Shown: positions 22,650 through 28,893 of the stretch, piece after piece
How the letters are laid out: each line of letters opens with the position of its first letter
Position numbering within the stretch: position 1 is the stretch's first letter
Assembly: GCA_018710885.1 (NCBI GenBank)
Contig: DVJA01000066.1
Coordinates: forward strand, 1-28,893
Source: Scatomorpha merdigallinarum
GTDB lineage: Bacteria > Bacillota > Clostridia > Oscillospirales > Oscillospiraceae
Reading direction: 5' to 3'
DNA length: 28,893 bases
Notes under the pieces: generated by a model
Told to the model about the DNA's origin: nothing
What the model saw: the letters and a program-made list of their open reading frames with translations, nothing else
Databases searched by the model: none
Translations under genes and position numbers: made by a program

Positions 22650-23159
22650 ATGAAGCTCGATTTGCGAGAGATACTTGACACGCCCGGCGCGCGGCTGCCC
22701 TTTAAGCTCGAACTCTCCGGAGAGCGGCTCGACTTCGACGCCGTCACAGGCTATGACGGGCCCATACAGGCCCGGGGCGAAGTGATTAACACCGCCGGAG
22801 TGCTCACGGCCCGGGGCGAGATAACGGCGCGTCTGCGCTGCGTGTGCGACCGCTGCGGCGGGAGCTATGAGCTCGAGCGCACGACGAAGGTTGACACGCC
22901 GCTGGTGCCTGCCTCCGAGTGCGAGGACGGCGAAGGCGGCTATGAGAGCGAAGCCTTCCCCTTCGAGGGCGATTGGCTGGACCTGGACGACCTGCTGGAA
23001 ACGGCGTTCATCCTGGACATGCCGACGAAGTTCCTTTGTCGCGACGACTGCAAGGGCCTTTGCCCCAAATGCGGCAAGAACCTCAACGAAGGACCGTGCG
23101 ATTGCCGCAAAGATGTTGATCCAAGATTTGCTGTGTTGGAGCAGCTTTTGGATAAATGA
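22650..23159 (+). CDS. DUF177 (YceD) family protein, partner of rpmF
   Basis: 169 residues, with GTAGGAGGTG before the ATG. The N-terminal beta-rich half contains the CVCDRCGG pair and the C-terminal half CRDDCKGLCPKCGKNLNEGPCDC, the metal-ligand cluster of the Firmicute YceD subtype. The family is almost always encoded directly before rpmF, as here, and is linked to 23S rRNA accumulation. The central acidic linker (ECEDGEGGYESE) is of variable length in the family. Confidence 0.94.
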   Translation: MKLDLREILDTPGARLPFKLELSGERLDFDAVTGYDGPIQARGEVINTAGVLTARGEITARLRCVCDRCGGSYELERTTKVDTPLVPASECEDGEGGYESEAFPFEGDWLDLDDLLETAFILDMPTKFLCRDDCKGLCPKCGKNLNEGPCDCRKDVDPRFAVLEQLLDK

Positions 23160-23210
23160 CCTAACTAATCACTATGCTGCTCGACGACAGCGAATACAGG
23201 AGGTGTAATC

Positions 23211-23399
23211 ATGGCAGTTCCCAAGAGTAAAGTCTCCCGCCAGAGGCGCAACAAGAGGCGCTCTTCCGTCTGGAAGCTCACCGCGCCCCAAATAGTCAAG
23301 TGCCCCAACTGCGGCGCTTATCACCTGCCCCACCGCGCCTGCAAGGCCTGCGGCCAGTACAATGGGCGCGTGGTCCTCAAGGTCGAGGAGAGTAACTGA
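23211..23399 (+). CDS. rpmF: 50S ribosomal protein L32
   Basis: 62 residues: AVPKSKVSRQRRNKRRSS at the N-terminus and the zinc-ribbon CPNCGAYHLPHRACKACG with four cysteines, i.e. the zinc-binding (C+) form. AGGAGGTG precedes the ATG. It shares an mRNA with the DUF177 gene, 51 nt upstream, and is followed by a terminator. Confidence 0.98.
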   Translation: MAVPKSKVSRQRRNKRRSSVWKLTAPQIVKCPNCGAYHLPHRACKACGQYNGRVVLKVEESN

Positions 23400-23407
23400 G
23401 AAAGCTT

Positions 23408-23440
23408 AAGAAGGGAAGGCGCTGCGCCTTTCCTTCTTTT
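23408..23440 (+). terminator. Rho-independent terminator after rpmF
   Basis: AAGAAGGGAAGGC and GCCTTTCCTTCTT form a 13-bp stem (one G-T wobble) around GCTGC, followed by TT. A weak -10-like TATAGG follows. Confidence 0.88.
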
Positions 23441-23473
23441 GCTATAGGCCGCAAAAAGAACATGGGAGGCAGT

Positions 23474-24778
23474 ATGCTCAACACCGTTACAAATGTGGAT
23501 AAATGGAGCCCCGTGCACCGGCATGTACACGTCGGTGACGCCCTCGTGGCCATAAACGGGCACGAGATAGAGGACGTACTGGACTACCGCTACTGGTCCT
23601 ACGAGGAGCGGCTTACGCTAACCGTGCGCCGCCCTGACGGCAGCGAACACACGGTCAAAGTGCGCAAGGAGGCGGGGGAGGACCTGGGCCTCGACTTTGA
23701 CGAGTACCTGATGGACAAGCCCTGGGGCTGCTCAAACCACTGCGTGTTCTGCTTTGTCGATCAGCTCCCGCGCGGCATGAGAAAGAGCCTCTACTTCAAG
23801 GACGACGACGCGCGCCTGAGCTTCCTCACCGGCAGCTACATCACGCTCACGAATCTCTCGGAGCGCGAGTTCGAGCGCATTTGCGCGCTGAGGATCAGCC
23901 CCATAAACGTCTCCGTCCATGCGACCAATCCCGAGATGCGCGCCAAGCTCATGGGTAACCCGAAGGCCGCGGACATCATGACGCCGCTAAAGCGCCTCGC
24001 GGACGCCGGTATAACGATGAACTGCCAGATCGTCTGCTGCCCCGGCTGGAACGACAAGGAGGAACTATCACGTACCATGCGCGAGCTCGCGGAGCTCTAT
24101 CCGGGCGTGTATAGCGTCTCCGTGGTGCCGGTGGGCCTCACCAAGCACCGCGAGCGCCTGGCAAAGCTCACCCCCTTTGACAGGGACGGCGCGGCCGAAA
24201 CCATAGACCGCGTGGAGGCCTTCGCCGCCGAGTGCCTTGAAAAGCACGGCAGCCGCATCTTCTGGTGCTCGGACGAGTTCTATCTCAAGGCCGGGCGCGA
24301 AGTGCCAGAGGACGAGTACTACGAGGAGTACAGCCAGCTTGAAAACGGCGTGGGGCTTATAAAGCTGCTTGAGACGGAGTTCGCGGACGCCCTGGAGGAG
24401 ACGGAGCCTGACGCCGGTACGGGTAAGAGCTTTTCCATTGCGACGGGCGTCTCGGCGGCCCCGTTAATAGATAAACTTTTACAGACAGGACATAAAAAAT
24501 GTGGTAAGATAACCGGTAGAGTGTACGCCATAGTCAACGACTTCTTCGGACACACCATAGACGTCGCAGGACTCGTTACCGGCAGAGACCTCATAGCTCA
24601 GCTCAAGGGCAAGGACCTGGGCGAGCGGGTGCTAATACCCTCAAAGATGCTCCGTCACGGCGAGGGCGTTTTCCTCGACGACGTGACGCTTGAAGAGGCC
24701 GCGGAGGCCCTGGGCGTTCCGGTGGTGCCTATAGGCTCATCGGGCGCTGAGCTGCTCGACGCCATGCTCGGCGAATGA
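23474..24778 (+). CDS. DUF512 / YcdB-type radical-SAM-like Fe-S protein with PDZ domain
   Basis: 434 residues from ATG 23474, chosen because GGGAGG lies just upstream; the ATG at 23462 would be 4 codons longer. An N-terminal PDZ-like segment (VHVGDALVAINGHEIEDVLDYRYWSYE) is followed by CSNHCVFCFVDQLP, where C86, C90 and C93 form the CxxxCxxC cluster motif, and by the family blocks RGMRKSLYFKDDDARLSFLTGSYITLTN, PINVSVHATNPEMR, MNCQIVCCPGWND and SVSVVPVGLTKHRE. The C-terminal DUF512 domain begins about residue 290. The biochemical role of the family is unproven. It is usually encoded next to der, as here (39 bp). Confidence 0.92.
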   Translation: MLNTVTNVDKWSPVHRHVHVGDALVAINGHEIEDVLDYRYWSYEERLTLTVRRPDGSEHTVKVRKEAGEDLGLDFDEYLMDKPWGCSNHCVFCFVDQLPRGMRKSLYFKDDDARLSFLTGSYITLTNLSEREFERICALRISPINVSVHATNPEMRAKLMGNPKAADIMTPLKRLADAGITMNCQIVCCPGWNDKEELSRTMRELAELYPGVYSVSVVPVGLTKHRERLAKLTPFDRDGAAETIDRVEAFAAECLEKHGSRIFWCSDEFYLKAGREVPEDEYYEEYSQLENGVGLIKLLETEFADALEETEPDAGTGKSFSIATGVSAAPLIDKLLQTGHKKCGKITGRVYAIVNDFFGHTIDVAGLVTGRDLIAQLKGKDLGERVLIPSKMLRHGEGVFLDDVTLEEAAEALGVPVVPIGSSGAELLDAMLGE

Positions 24779-24817
24779 GCAGATAACTCTCAAATTCAGT
24801 TTAGGAGGACGGGACAG

Positions 24818-26143
24818 ATGTCCAGACCCCTTGTTGCCATAGTGGGACGGCCCAACGTGGGCAAGTCCATGCTTTTCAACCGCCTCGCCGGAAGCAGGCT
24901 CTCTATAGTGGAGGACACGCCGGGCGTCACCCGCGACAGACTCTACGCCGAGTGCGAGTGGAACGGGCGCAAATTTGATATAGTCGATACCGGCGGTATA
25001 GAGCCCACCGCTGACAGCGAAATACTGCTCTTCATGCGCGAGCAGGCCCAGATCGCCATAGACGCCGCGGACGTCATAGTGCTGGTCACCGAGATAGGTA
25101 CCGGCGTCACGGCTGCGGACAAGTCTGTCTCGGACATGCTAAAGCGCTCGGGCAAGCCGGTTATACTGGTGGTGAACAAGATGGACTCCACCGGCGATAC
25201 GGACCCGGGGTTCTATGAGTTCTATTCGCTCGGCCTCGGCGATCCCATATCCGTCTCGGCCGTACACGGCCACGGTACGGGCGATCTGCTCGACGAGTGC
25301 GTGGCGCACTTCCCGCCCGAGGACGCCAACGACGAAGAGGACGACCGCATCCGCGTCGCCGTCATCGGCAAGCCCAACGTGGGCAAGAGCTCGCTTATAA
25401 ACCTCATTCTGGGCGAAAAGCGCGTCATAGTCTCCAACCTCGCCGGAACCACGCGCGACGCGGTGGATACCGCCTTTGAGAACAAGTACGGCAAGTACGT
25501 ATTTATAGATACGGCCGGTATACGCCGCCGCAGCAAGGTGGATGACAGGATAGAGAAGTTCTCCGTTATGCGCGCGAAGCTGGCCATTGACAGGGCAGAC
25601 GTCTGCCTTATAATGATAGACGCCAGAGACGGCGTGACCGAGCAGGACACCAAGATAGCCGGGCTGGCGCATGAGGCCGGCAAGGCCAGCGTAGTGGTCG
25701 TCAACAAGTGGGACCTCATCGAAAAAGACGGCAAGACCATGGACAAGATGAGGAAGGACGTGCTGCGCGATCTCGCGTTCATGTCCTACGCCCCCGTGCT
25801 CTTCATATCTGCTCTGACCGGGCAGAGGACGGAGCGCATATTCGAGCTCGTCAACTACGTCAACGAGCAGAGCGCCATGCGCATTACCACGGGTATGCTC
25901 AACGACGTGCTCGCCGGGGCCCAGGCCAGGCAGCAGCCGCCCTCTGACAAGGGCCGCCGTCTGAAGATCTATTACATGACCCAGACCGGCATTCGCCCCC
26001 CGACTTTCGTCATATTCTGTAACAGCCGCGAGCTGTTCCATTTCTCGTACCAGAGATACATTGAAAACCAGATACGCGCGGCCTTCGGATTGGAGGGCAC
26101 GCCGATTCGCATCGTGATCCGGCAGAAGGGAGACAAGGAGTAA
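24818..26143 (+). CDS. der: Ribosome-biogenesis GTPase Der (EngA)
   Basis: 441 residues with tandem GTPase domains and a KH-like C-terminus, required for 50S subunit assembly. First domain: GRPNVGKS (10-17), PGVTRD, DTGG and NKMD. Second domain: GKPNVGKSS (about 184-192), AGTTRD, DTAGIRRRSKV and NKWD. The C-terminal domain includes LKIYYMTQTGIRPPTFVIFCN and ENQIRAAFGLEGTPIRI. TTAGGAGG precedes the ATG. Confidence 0.98.
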   Translation: MSRPLVAIVGRPNVGKSMLFNRLAGSRLSIVEDTPGVTRDRLYAECEWNGRKFDIVDTGGIEPTADSEILLFMREQAQIAIDAADVIVLVTEIGTGVTAADKSVSDMLKRSGKPVILVVNKMDSTGDTDPGFYEFYSLGLGDPISVSAVHGHGTGDLLDECVAHFPPEDANDEEDDRIRVAVIGKPNVGKSSLINLILGEKRVIVSNLAGTTRDAVDTAFENKYGKYVFIDTAGIRRRSKVDDRIEKFSVMRAKLAIDRADVCLIMIDARDGVTEQDTKIAGLAHEAGKASVVVVNKWDLIEKDGKTMDKMRKDVLRDLAFMSYAPVLFISALTGQRTERIFELVNYVNEQSAMRITTGMLNDVLAGAQARQQPPSDKGRRLKIYYMTQTGIRPPTFVIFCNSRELFHFSYQRYIENQIRAAFGLEGTPIRIVIRQKGDKE

Positions 26144-26146
26144 GAA

Positions 26147-26815
26147 ATGCTGATTACGCTCATGCTTGCGTTGACCGCGATTATAGGCTACCTCATGGGC
26201 AGCGTCAACGGCTCCATAATAATTTCCCGCTTCCTGTACGGCGGCGACATACGCAGCAGCGGCAGCGGGAACGCCGGACTCACCAATTTCTATCGCACCT
26301 ATGGCCTCACGGGCGCCGCAGGCGTGATCGCAATAGACGTACTAAAGGGCGTGCTTGGCGCGTTCATAGGAGGGCTGCTGCTTTCGCTGGCAGCTCCGGA
26401 CGGGTTTGAAGCAGAATTCACTTCTGTCGGCCAAATGACGGCGACGTTCTGTGTCATACTCGGCCACGTCTTTCCGATATTTTACGGTTTTAGAGGAGGA
26501 AAGGGCATACTGTGCGGTGTGTCCTGCGTCATGGTGGTGGATTACCGCGCCGCCTTGATTGCGCTCTTCATCTTTGCCGTCATAGTTGTTGCAACGCACT
26601 ACGTGTCACTTGGCAGTATATTGAGCACTATCAGCGTGCCCATAACTTTGCTGGCAAACGGTTTTTCCGGACTGTGCCTGACGCTTGCGTGCCTGAGCGT
26701 CGCAATGATAGTTATTAAGCACGCCGGAAACATTTCAAGGCTCATACACCACAAGGAGCCTAAAATAGTCTTCAAGAAGGATTTGAGCCACAAATTGGAC
26801 AACGATTCATTTTAG
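26147..26815 (+). CDS. plsY: Glycerol-3-phosphate acyltransferase PlsY
   Basis: 222 residues with about five hydrophobic helices. It transfers the acyl group from acyl-phosphate to glycerol-3-phosphate, the first step of phospholipid synthesis. Motif 1 SGSGNAGLTNFYRTYG, motif 2 GHVFPIFYGFRGGKGI and motif 3 KHAGNISRLIHHKE are all present. They differ from the common forms (GSGNPGATN; GGKGVAT; RHxxNIxRL) by A for P in motif 1 and ILC in motif 2. The C-terminal tail (VFKKDLSHKLDNDSF) is longer than usual. It follows der by 3 bp; the frequent partner gpsA is absent. Confidence 0.93.
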   Translation: MLITLMLALTAIIGYLMGSVNGSIIISRFLYGGDIRSSGSGNAGLTNFYRTYGLTGAAGVIAIDVLKGVLGAFIGGLLLSLAAPDGFEAEFTSVGQMTATFCVILGHVFPIFYGFRGGKGILCGVSCVMVVDYRAALIALFIFAVIVVATHYVSLGSILSTISVPITLLANGFSGLCLTLACLSVAMIVIKHAGNISRLIHHKEPKIVFKKDLSHKLDNDSF

Positions 26816-26827
26816 AGAGGTATAGAA

Positions 26828-27547
26828 ATGCTCGAACTCAAGAATATATCCTATGCCGCTGAAGACAAGGACGGCACGAAGGAGATACTCAACGATATAA
26901 GCCTGACGGTGAGCGAGCGCTTCGTCGCCGTCACGGGACCTAATGGCGGCGGCAAAAGCACGCTCGCCCGCATCATCGCCGGTATCATAAAGCCGACGAG
27001 CGGACGCATACTCTTTGACGGTGAGGACATCACCGAGCTCGGCATCACGGAGCGTGCCCGGAGGGGTATCAGCTTTGCCTTCCAGCAGCCGGTACGTTTC
27101 AAGGGCATAAGGGTCTACGACCTGCTGCAGCTCGCCTCCGGGCGCAAGCTCACCGTGGGCGAAGCCTGCGACTATCTCAGCCGCGTCGGCATGTGCGCAC
27201 GCGACTACGTAAACCGTGAAGTTAACGCCAGCCTCTCGGGCGGCGAGCTCAAGCGCATAGAGATTGCCACCATACTCGCCCGCGGCACCAGGCTCTCTAT
27301 TTTCGACGAGCCCGAGGCTGGCATAGACCTGTGGAGCTTCTCAAATCTCATCGCCGTGTTTGAGAAGATGTACGAGGAGATAAACGGCAGCATACTCATA
27401 ATATCCCACCAGGAGCGCATCCTGGAGATAGCGGACAAAATAGTTGTCATTGCGAATGGGCAGATCTCCGACCAGGGCCCGAAGGATGAGATCCTGCCCA
27501 AGCTTATGGGCAGCACCGGTTCCTGCGGACGCCTTGCCGCGGTGTAA
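26828..27547 (+). CDS. SufC-like ABC ATPase of a minimal Fe-S assembly (SMS-type) pair
   Basis: 239 residues. Walker A GPNGGGKST (37-45), Q-loop AFQQPVRFKGI, signature LSGGE (136-140) in LSGGELKRIEIA, Walker B LSIFDEPEAGIDLWS (156-170) and H-loop IISHQERI. The Q-loop/DEPEAGIDLW block is the SufC group hallmark rather than that of membrane transporters, and no permease is nearby. It drives conformational change of the SufB-like scaffold encoded next. It is separated from plsY by only 12 bp, so it belongs to the der-plsY transcript. Annotation as a generic ABC transporter ATPase would be misleading. Confidence 0.85.
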   Translation: MLELKNISYAAEDKDGTKEILNDISLTVSERFVAVTGPNGGGKSTLARIIAGIIKPTSGRILFDGEDITELGITERARRGISFAFQQPVRFKGIRVYDLLQLASGRKLTVGEACDYLSRVGMCARDYVNREVNASLSGGELKRIEIATILARGTRLSIFDEPEAGIDLWSFSNLIAVFEKMYEEINGSILIISHQERILEIADKIVVIANGQISDQGPKDEILPKLMGSTGSCGRLAAV

Positions 27548-27559
27548 GGAGGGAAGAAT

Positions 27560-28483
27560 ATGGCTCTGGACCAGATACAGAAGGCACTTTTGGCCGAGAT
27601 TGCCGACCTGCACGGCGTGCCCGAGGGGGCATACAACATCCGTTCCGACGGTAAGCTCGCAGGACGCAACACGACGGCCAACATAGATATAGTCACAAAA
27701 GAAGACAAGCCGGGCATAGACATCTTCATCAAGCCCGGTACAAAGAACGAGAGCGTACACATACCCGTTATCATAGAGCAGAGCGGCCTCAAGGACCTCG
27801 TATATAACGACTTCCACGTGGGTGAGGACTGCGACGTCACCATCATCGCCGGCTGCGGCATCAACAACTGCGGCAACCAGGACAGCCAGCACGACGGCAT
27901 CCACACCTTCTACGTGGGTAAGAACGCCAAGCTCAAGTACGTGGAAAAGCACTACGCCGACGGCGACGGCTCCGGTGAGCGCATCATGAACCCCACGACG
28001 GTCATCTACCTCGAAGAAGGCGCCAACATGGAGATGGATACAACCCAGATAAAGGGCATCGACTCCACCAAGCGCGTGACCGAGGCCAAGCTTGCCTCCG
28101 GCGCCTCGCTTGTGATACGTGAAAAGCTCATGACCCACGGCAAGCAGACCAGCGAGAGCGAGATTGTAGTTGACCTCGACGGCGATGACAGTTCCACTAA
28201 CATAGTCTCCCGCGGCGTTGCACGAGACACCTCCCGCCAGGTGCTGCTGCTCAAGATAAACGGCAACGCCCGTTGCTACGGCCACAGCGAGTGCGACAAC
28301 ATAGTCATGGACAACAGCTATGTACAGGCCATCCCCGAGATTACGGCCAACAGCGTCGAAGCCAGCCTTGTCCACGAGGCGGCCATAGGCAAGATAGCCG
28401 GCGAGCAGATAACCAAGCTAATGACTCTCGGTCTCACAGAGGCCGAAGCCGAAGAGCAGATAGTCGCAGGCTTCCTGAAATGA
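27560..28483 (+). CDS. SufB/SufD-like Fe-S cluster scaffold (SMS-type single scaffold)
   Basis: 307 residues, a single SufBD beta-helix core. Characteristic end: RCYGHSECDNIVMDN (C239, H242, C245), then IPEITANSVEASLVHEAAIGKIAGEQ, where H272-E273 match the conserved HEA...GKI of SufB/SufD. Extra Cys in AGCGINNCGNQDSQHDGIH (C99, C104) may be cluster ligands. It is much shorter than canonical SufB (about 465-495 aa), and no sufD, sufS or sufU lies adjacent, matching the two-gene minimal SMS system reported in anaerobes. GGAGG lies 10 nt before the ATG. A terminator follows. Confidence 0.88.
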   Translation: MALDQIQKALLAEIADLHGVPEGAYNIRSDGKLAGRNTTANIDIVTKEDKPGIDIFIKPGTKNESVHIPVIIEQSGLKDLVYNDFHVGEDCDVTIIAGCGINNCGNQDSQHDGIHTFYVGKNAKLKYVEKHYADGDGSGERIMNPTTVIYLEEGANMEMDTTQIKGIDSTKRVTEAKLASGASLVIREKLMTHGKQTSESEIVVDLDGDDSSTNIVSRGVARDTSRQVLLLKINGNARCYGHSECDNIVMDNSYVQAIPEITANSVEASLVHEAAIGKIAGEQITKLMTLGLTEAEAEEQIVAGFLK

Positions 28484-28487
28484 GCCC

Positions 28488-28525
28488 AATATCCCGGCGG
28501 CAAACACCGCCGGGATATTTTTTAA
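28488..28525 (+). terminator. Rho-independent terminator after the SufB-like gene
   Basis: AATATCCCGGCGG and CCGCCGGGATATT form a perfect 13-bp stem with a 6-nt loop, followed by TTTT. Confidence 0.93.
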
Positions 28526-28543
28526 AGAAAGCGAAAAAAACGC

Positions 28544-28572
28544 TTGACAAACACGTCGAGTTCTGCTAATAT
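28544..28572 (+). promoter_or_regulatory. tRNA-Ala promoter
   Basis: Perfect TTGACA (28544-28549), a 17-nt spacer and TAATAT (28567-28572), about 42 nt before the mature tRNA. Confidence 0.75.
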
Positions 28573-28614
28573 AATCAAGCACCAAGCAAAAGGGTAAAAA
28601 CAAAACACTTCCAT

Positions 28615-28690
<76 letters not shown>

Positions 28691-28692
28691 TG

Positions 28693-28728
28693 AAAAGTCC
28701 TGAAGTCGTGAGATTTCAGGACTTTTTC
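28693..28728 (+). terminator. Terminator after tRNA-Ala
   Basis: AAAAGTCCTGAA and TTCAGGACTTTT pair over 12 bp with a 10-nt loop, followed by TC and a further CTTTATCTTT run. Confidence 0.88.
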
Positions 28729-28768
28729 TTTATCTTTGCCCCAAAACCGGTGCAATATATTTACTTCA

Positions 28769-28799
28769 TACCAGAACGCGTACCAGAATTGTACCAGAA
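28769..28799. repeat. Three short direct repeats TACCAGAA
   Basis: TACCAGAA occurs at 28769-28776, 28781-28788 and 28792-28799, at 12- and 11-nt steps, 80 nt after the tRNA. Spacing near one helical turn suggests protein binding sites, perhaps arm sites of an integrase, or the remnant of an integrated element. The reading is uncertain. Confidence 0.7.
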
Positions 28800-28836
28800 T
28801 CGCGTTTGGAAACGATGGACGCAATGGGACGCTTTG

Positions 28837-28893
28837 CTACGCCCCTATCAGCTGCGCGAGGCTCTCAACGGCGGCGGCTTTGACGCCGCTCTG
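28837..28893 (-). CDS. Possible C-terminal fragment of a gene running in from the right edge
   Basis: On the minus strand, 18 codons reading QSGVKAAAVESLAQLIGA end at TAG (28837-28839). The composition (Ala/Leu, helical) resembles a protein C-terminus, and the position, facing a tRNA across a terminator and direct repeats, is where an integrase gene often ends. Too short to identify. Confidence 0.25.
   Translation of the reverse strand, partial: QSGVKAAAVESLAQLIGA

Noticed and set aside
27341..28375. 344-codon minus-strand frame
   Set aside because: Shadow of the SufB-like gene; Val/Ala/His-rich without a domain.

Overview
This 28.9 kb window is a chromosomal stretch from a GC-rich Firmicute. 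The best fit is an anaerobic gut-type member of class Clostridia near Oscillospiraceae. This is inferred from the near-consensus TTGACA/TATAAT promoters, strong AGGAGG ribosome binding sites with occasional TTG/GTG starts, an S-layer-homology (SLH) surface protein, an FMN-riboswitch-controlled ECF transporter and a SufC/SufB pair of the minimal clostridial type. No complete mobile element, CRISPR array or rRNA is visible. Most genes are housekeeping genes.

Layout. 1-2433 (-): class I ribonucleotide reductase large subunit, cut by the window edge, with an NrdR-like box inside its promoter. 2680-5234 (+): a cytosolic protein joining a ParB-like domain to a BMP/PnrA-like domain, overlapping a metallophosphoesterase. 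5282-5922 (-): small membrane protein plus XRE regulator. 6089-7485 (+): macro-domain protein translationally coupled to an RluA-type pseudouridine synthase. 7490-8434 (+): promoter, FMN riboswitch, terminator and RibU riboflavin transporter. 8571-9539 (+): XRE regulator with a helical C-terminal region. 9499-12997 (-): SpoVB/MurJ-like flippase and RecG. 13000-13704: about 700 bp without a convincing gene but packed with hairpins. 13705-13872 (+): a 55-residue basic protein. 13874-14911 (-): ApbE lipoprotein. 15039-19095 (-): potABCD polyamine ABC transporter operon with a structured leader. 19445-20416 (-): second RluA-type synthase, apparently leaderless. 20583-22508 (+): SLH surface protein with strongly mosaic base composition, behind two perfect palindromes. 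22650-23399 (+): DUF177 protein and ribosomal protein L32. 23474-28483 (+): DUF512 radical-SAM protein, Der GTPase, PlsY acyltransferase, SufC-like ATPase and SufB/D-like scaffold. 28615-28690 (+): tRNA-Ala(GGC), followed by short direct repeats and possibly the edge of another gene.

How the genes relate. There are themes of flavin supply (FMN riboswitch, RibU, ApbE), polyamine uptake (PotABCD), ribosome/RNA maintenance (two pseudouridine synthases, Der, L32, DUF177), DNA replication and repair (NrdA, RecG) and Fe-S assembly (SufC/SufB-like pair). The parts least explained by known families are the ParB-BMP/phosphoesterase pair, the 13.0-13.7 kb hairpin array with its neighbouring 55-aa gene, the potABCD leader RNA, and the mosaic SLH gene with its tandem palindromes. 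All calls come from reading the sequence; no database search was run.
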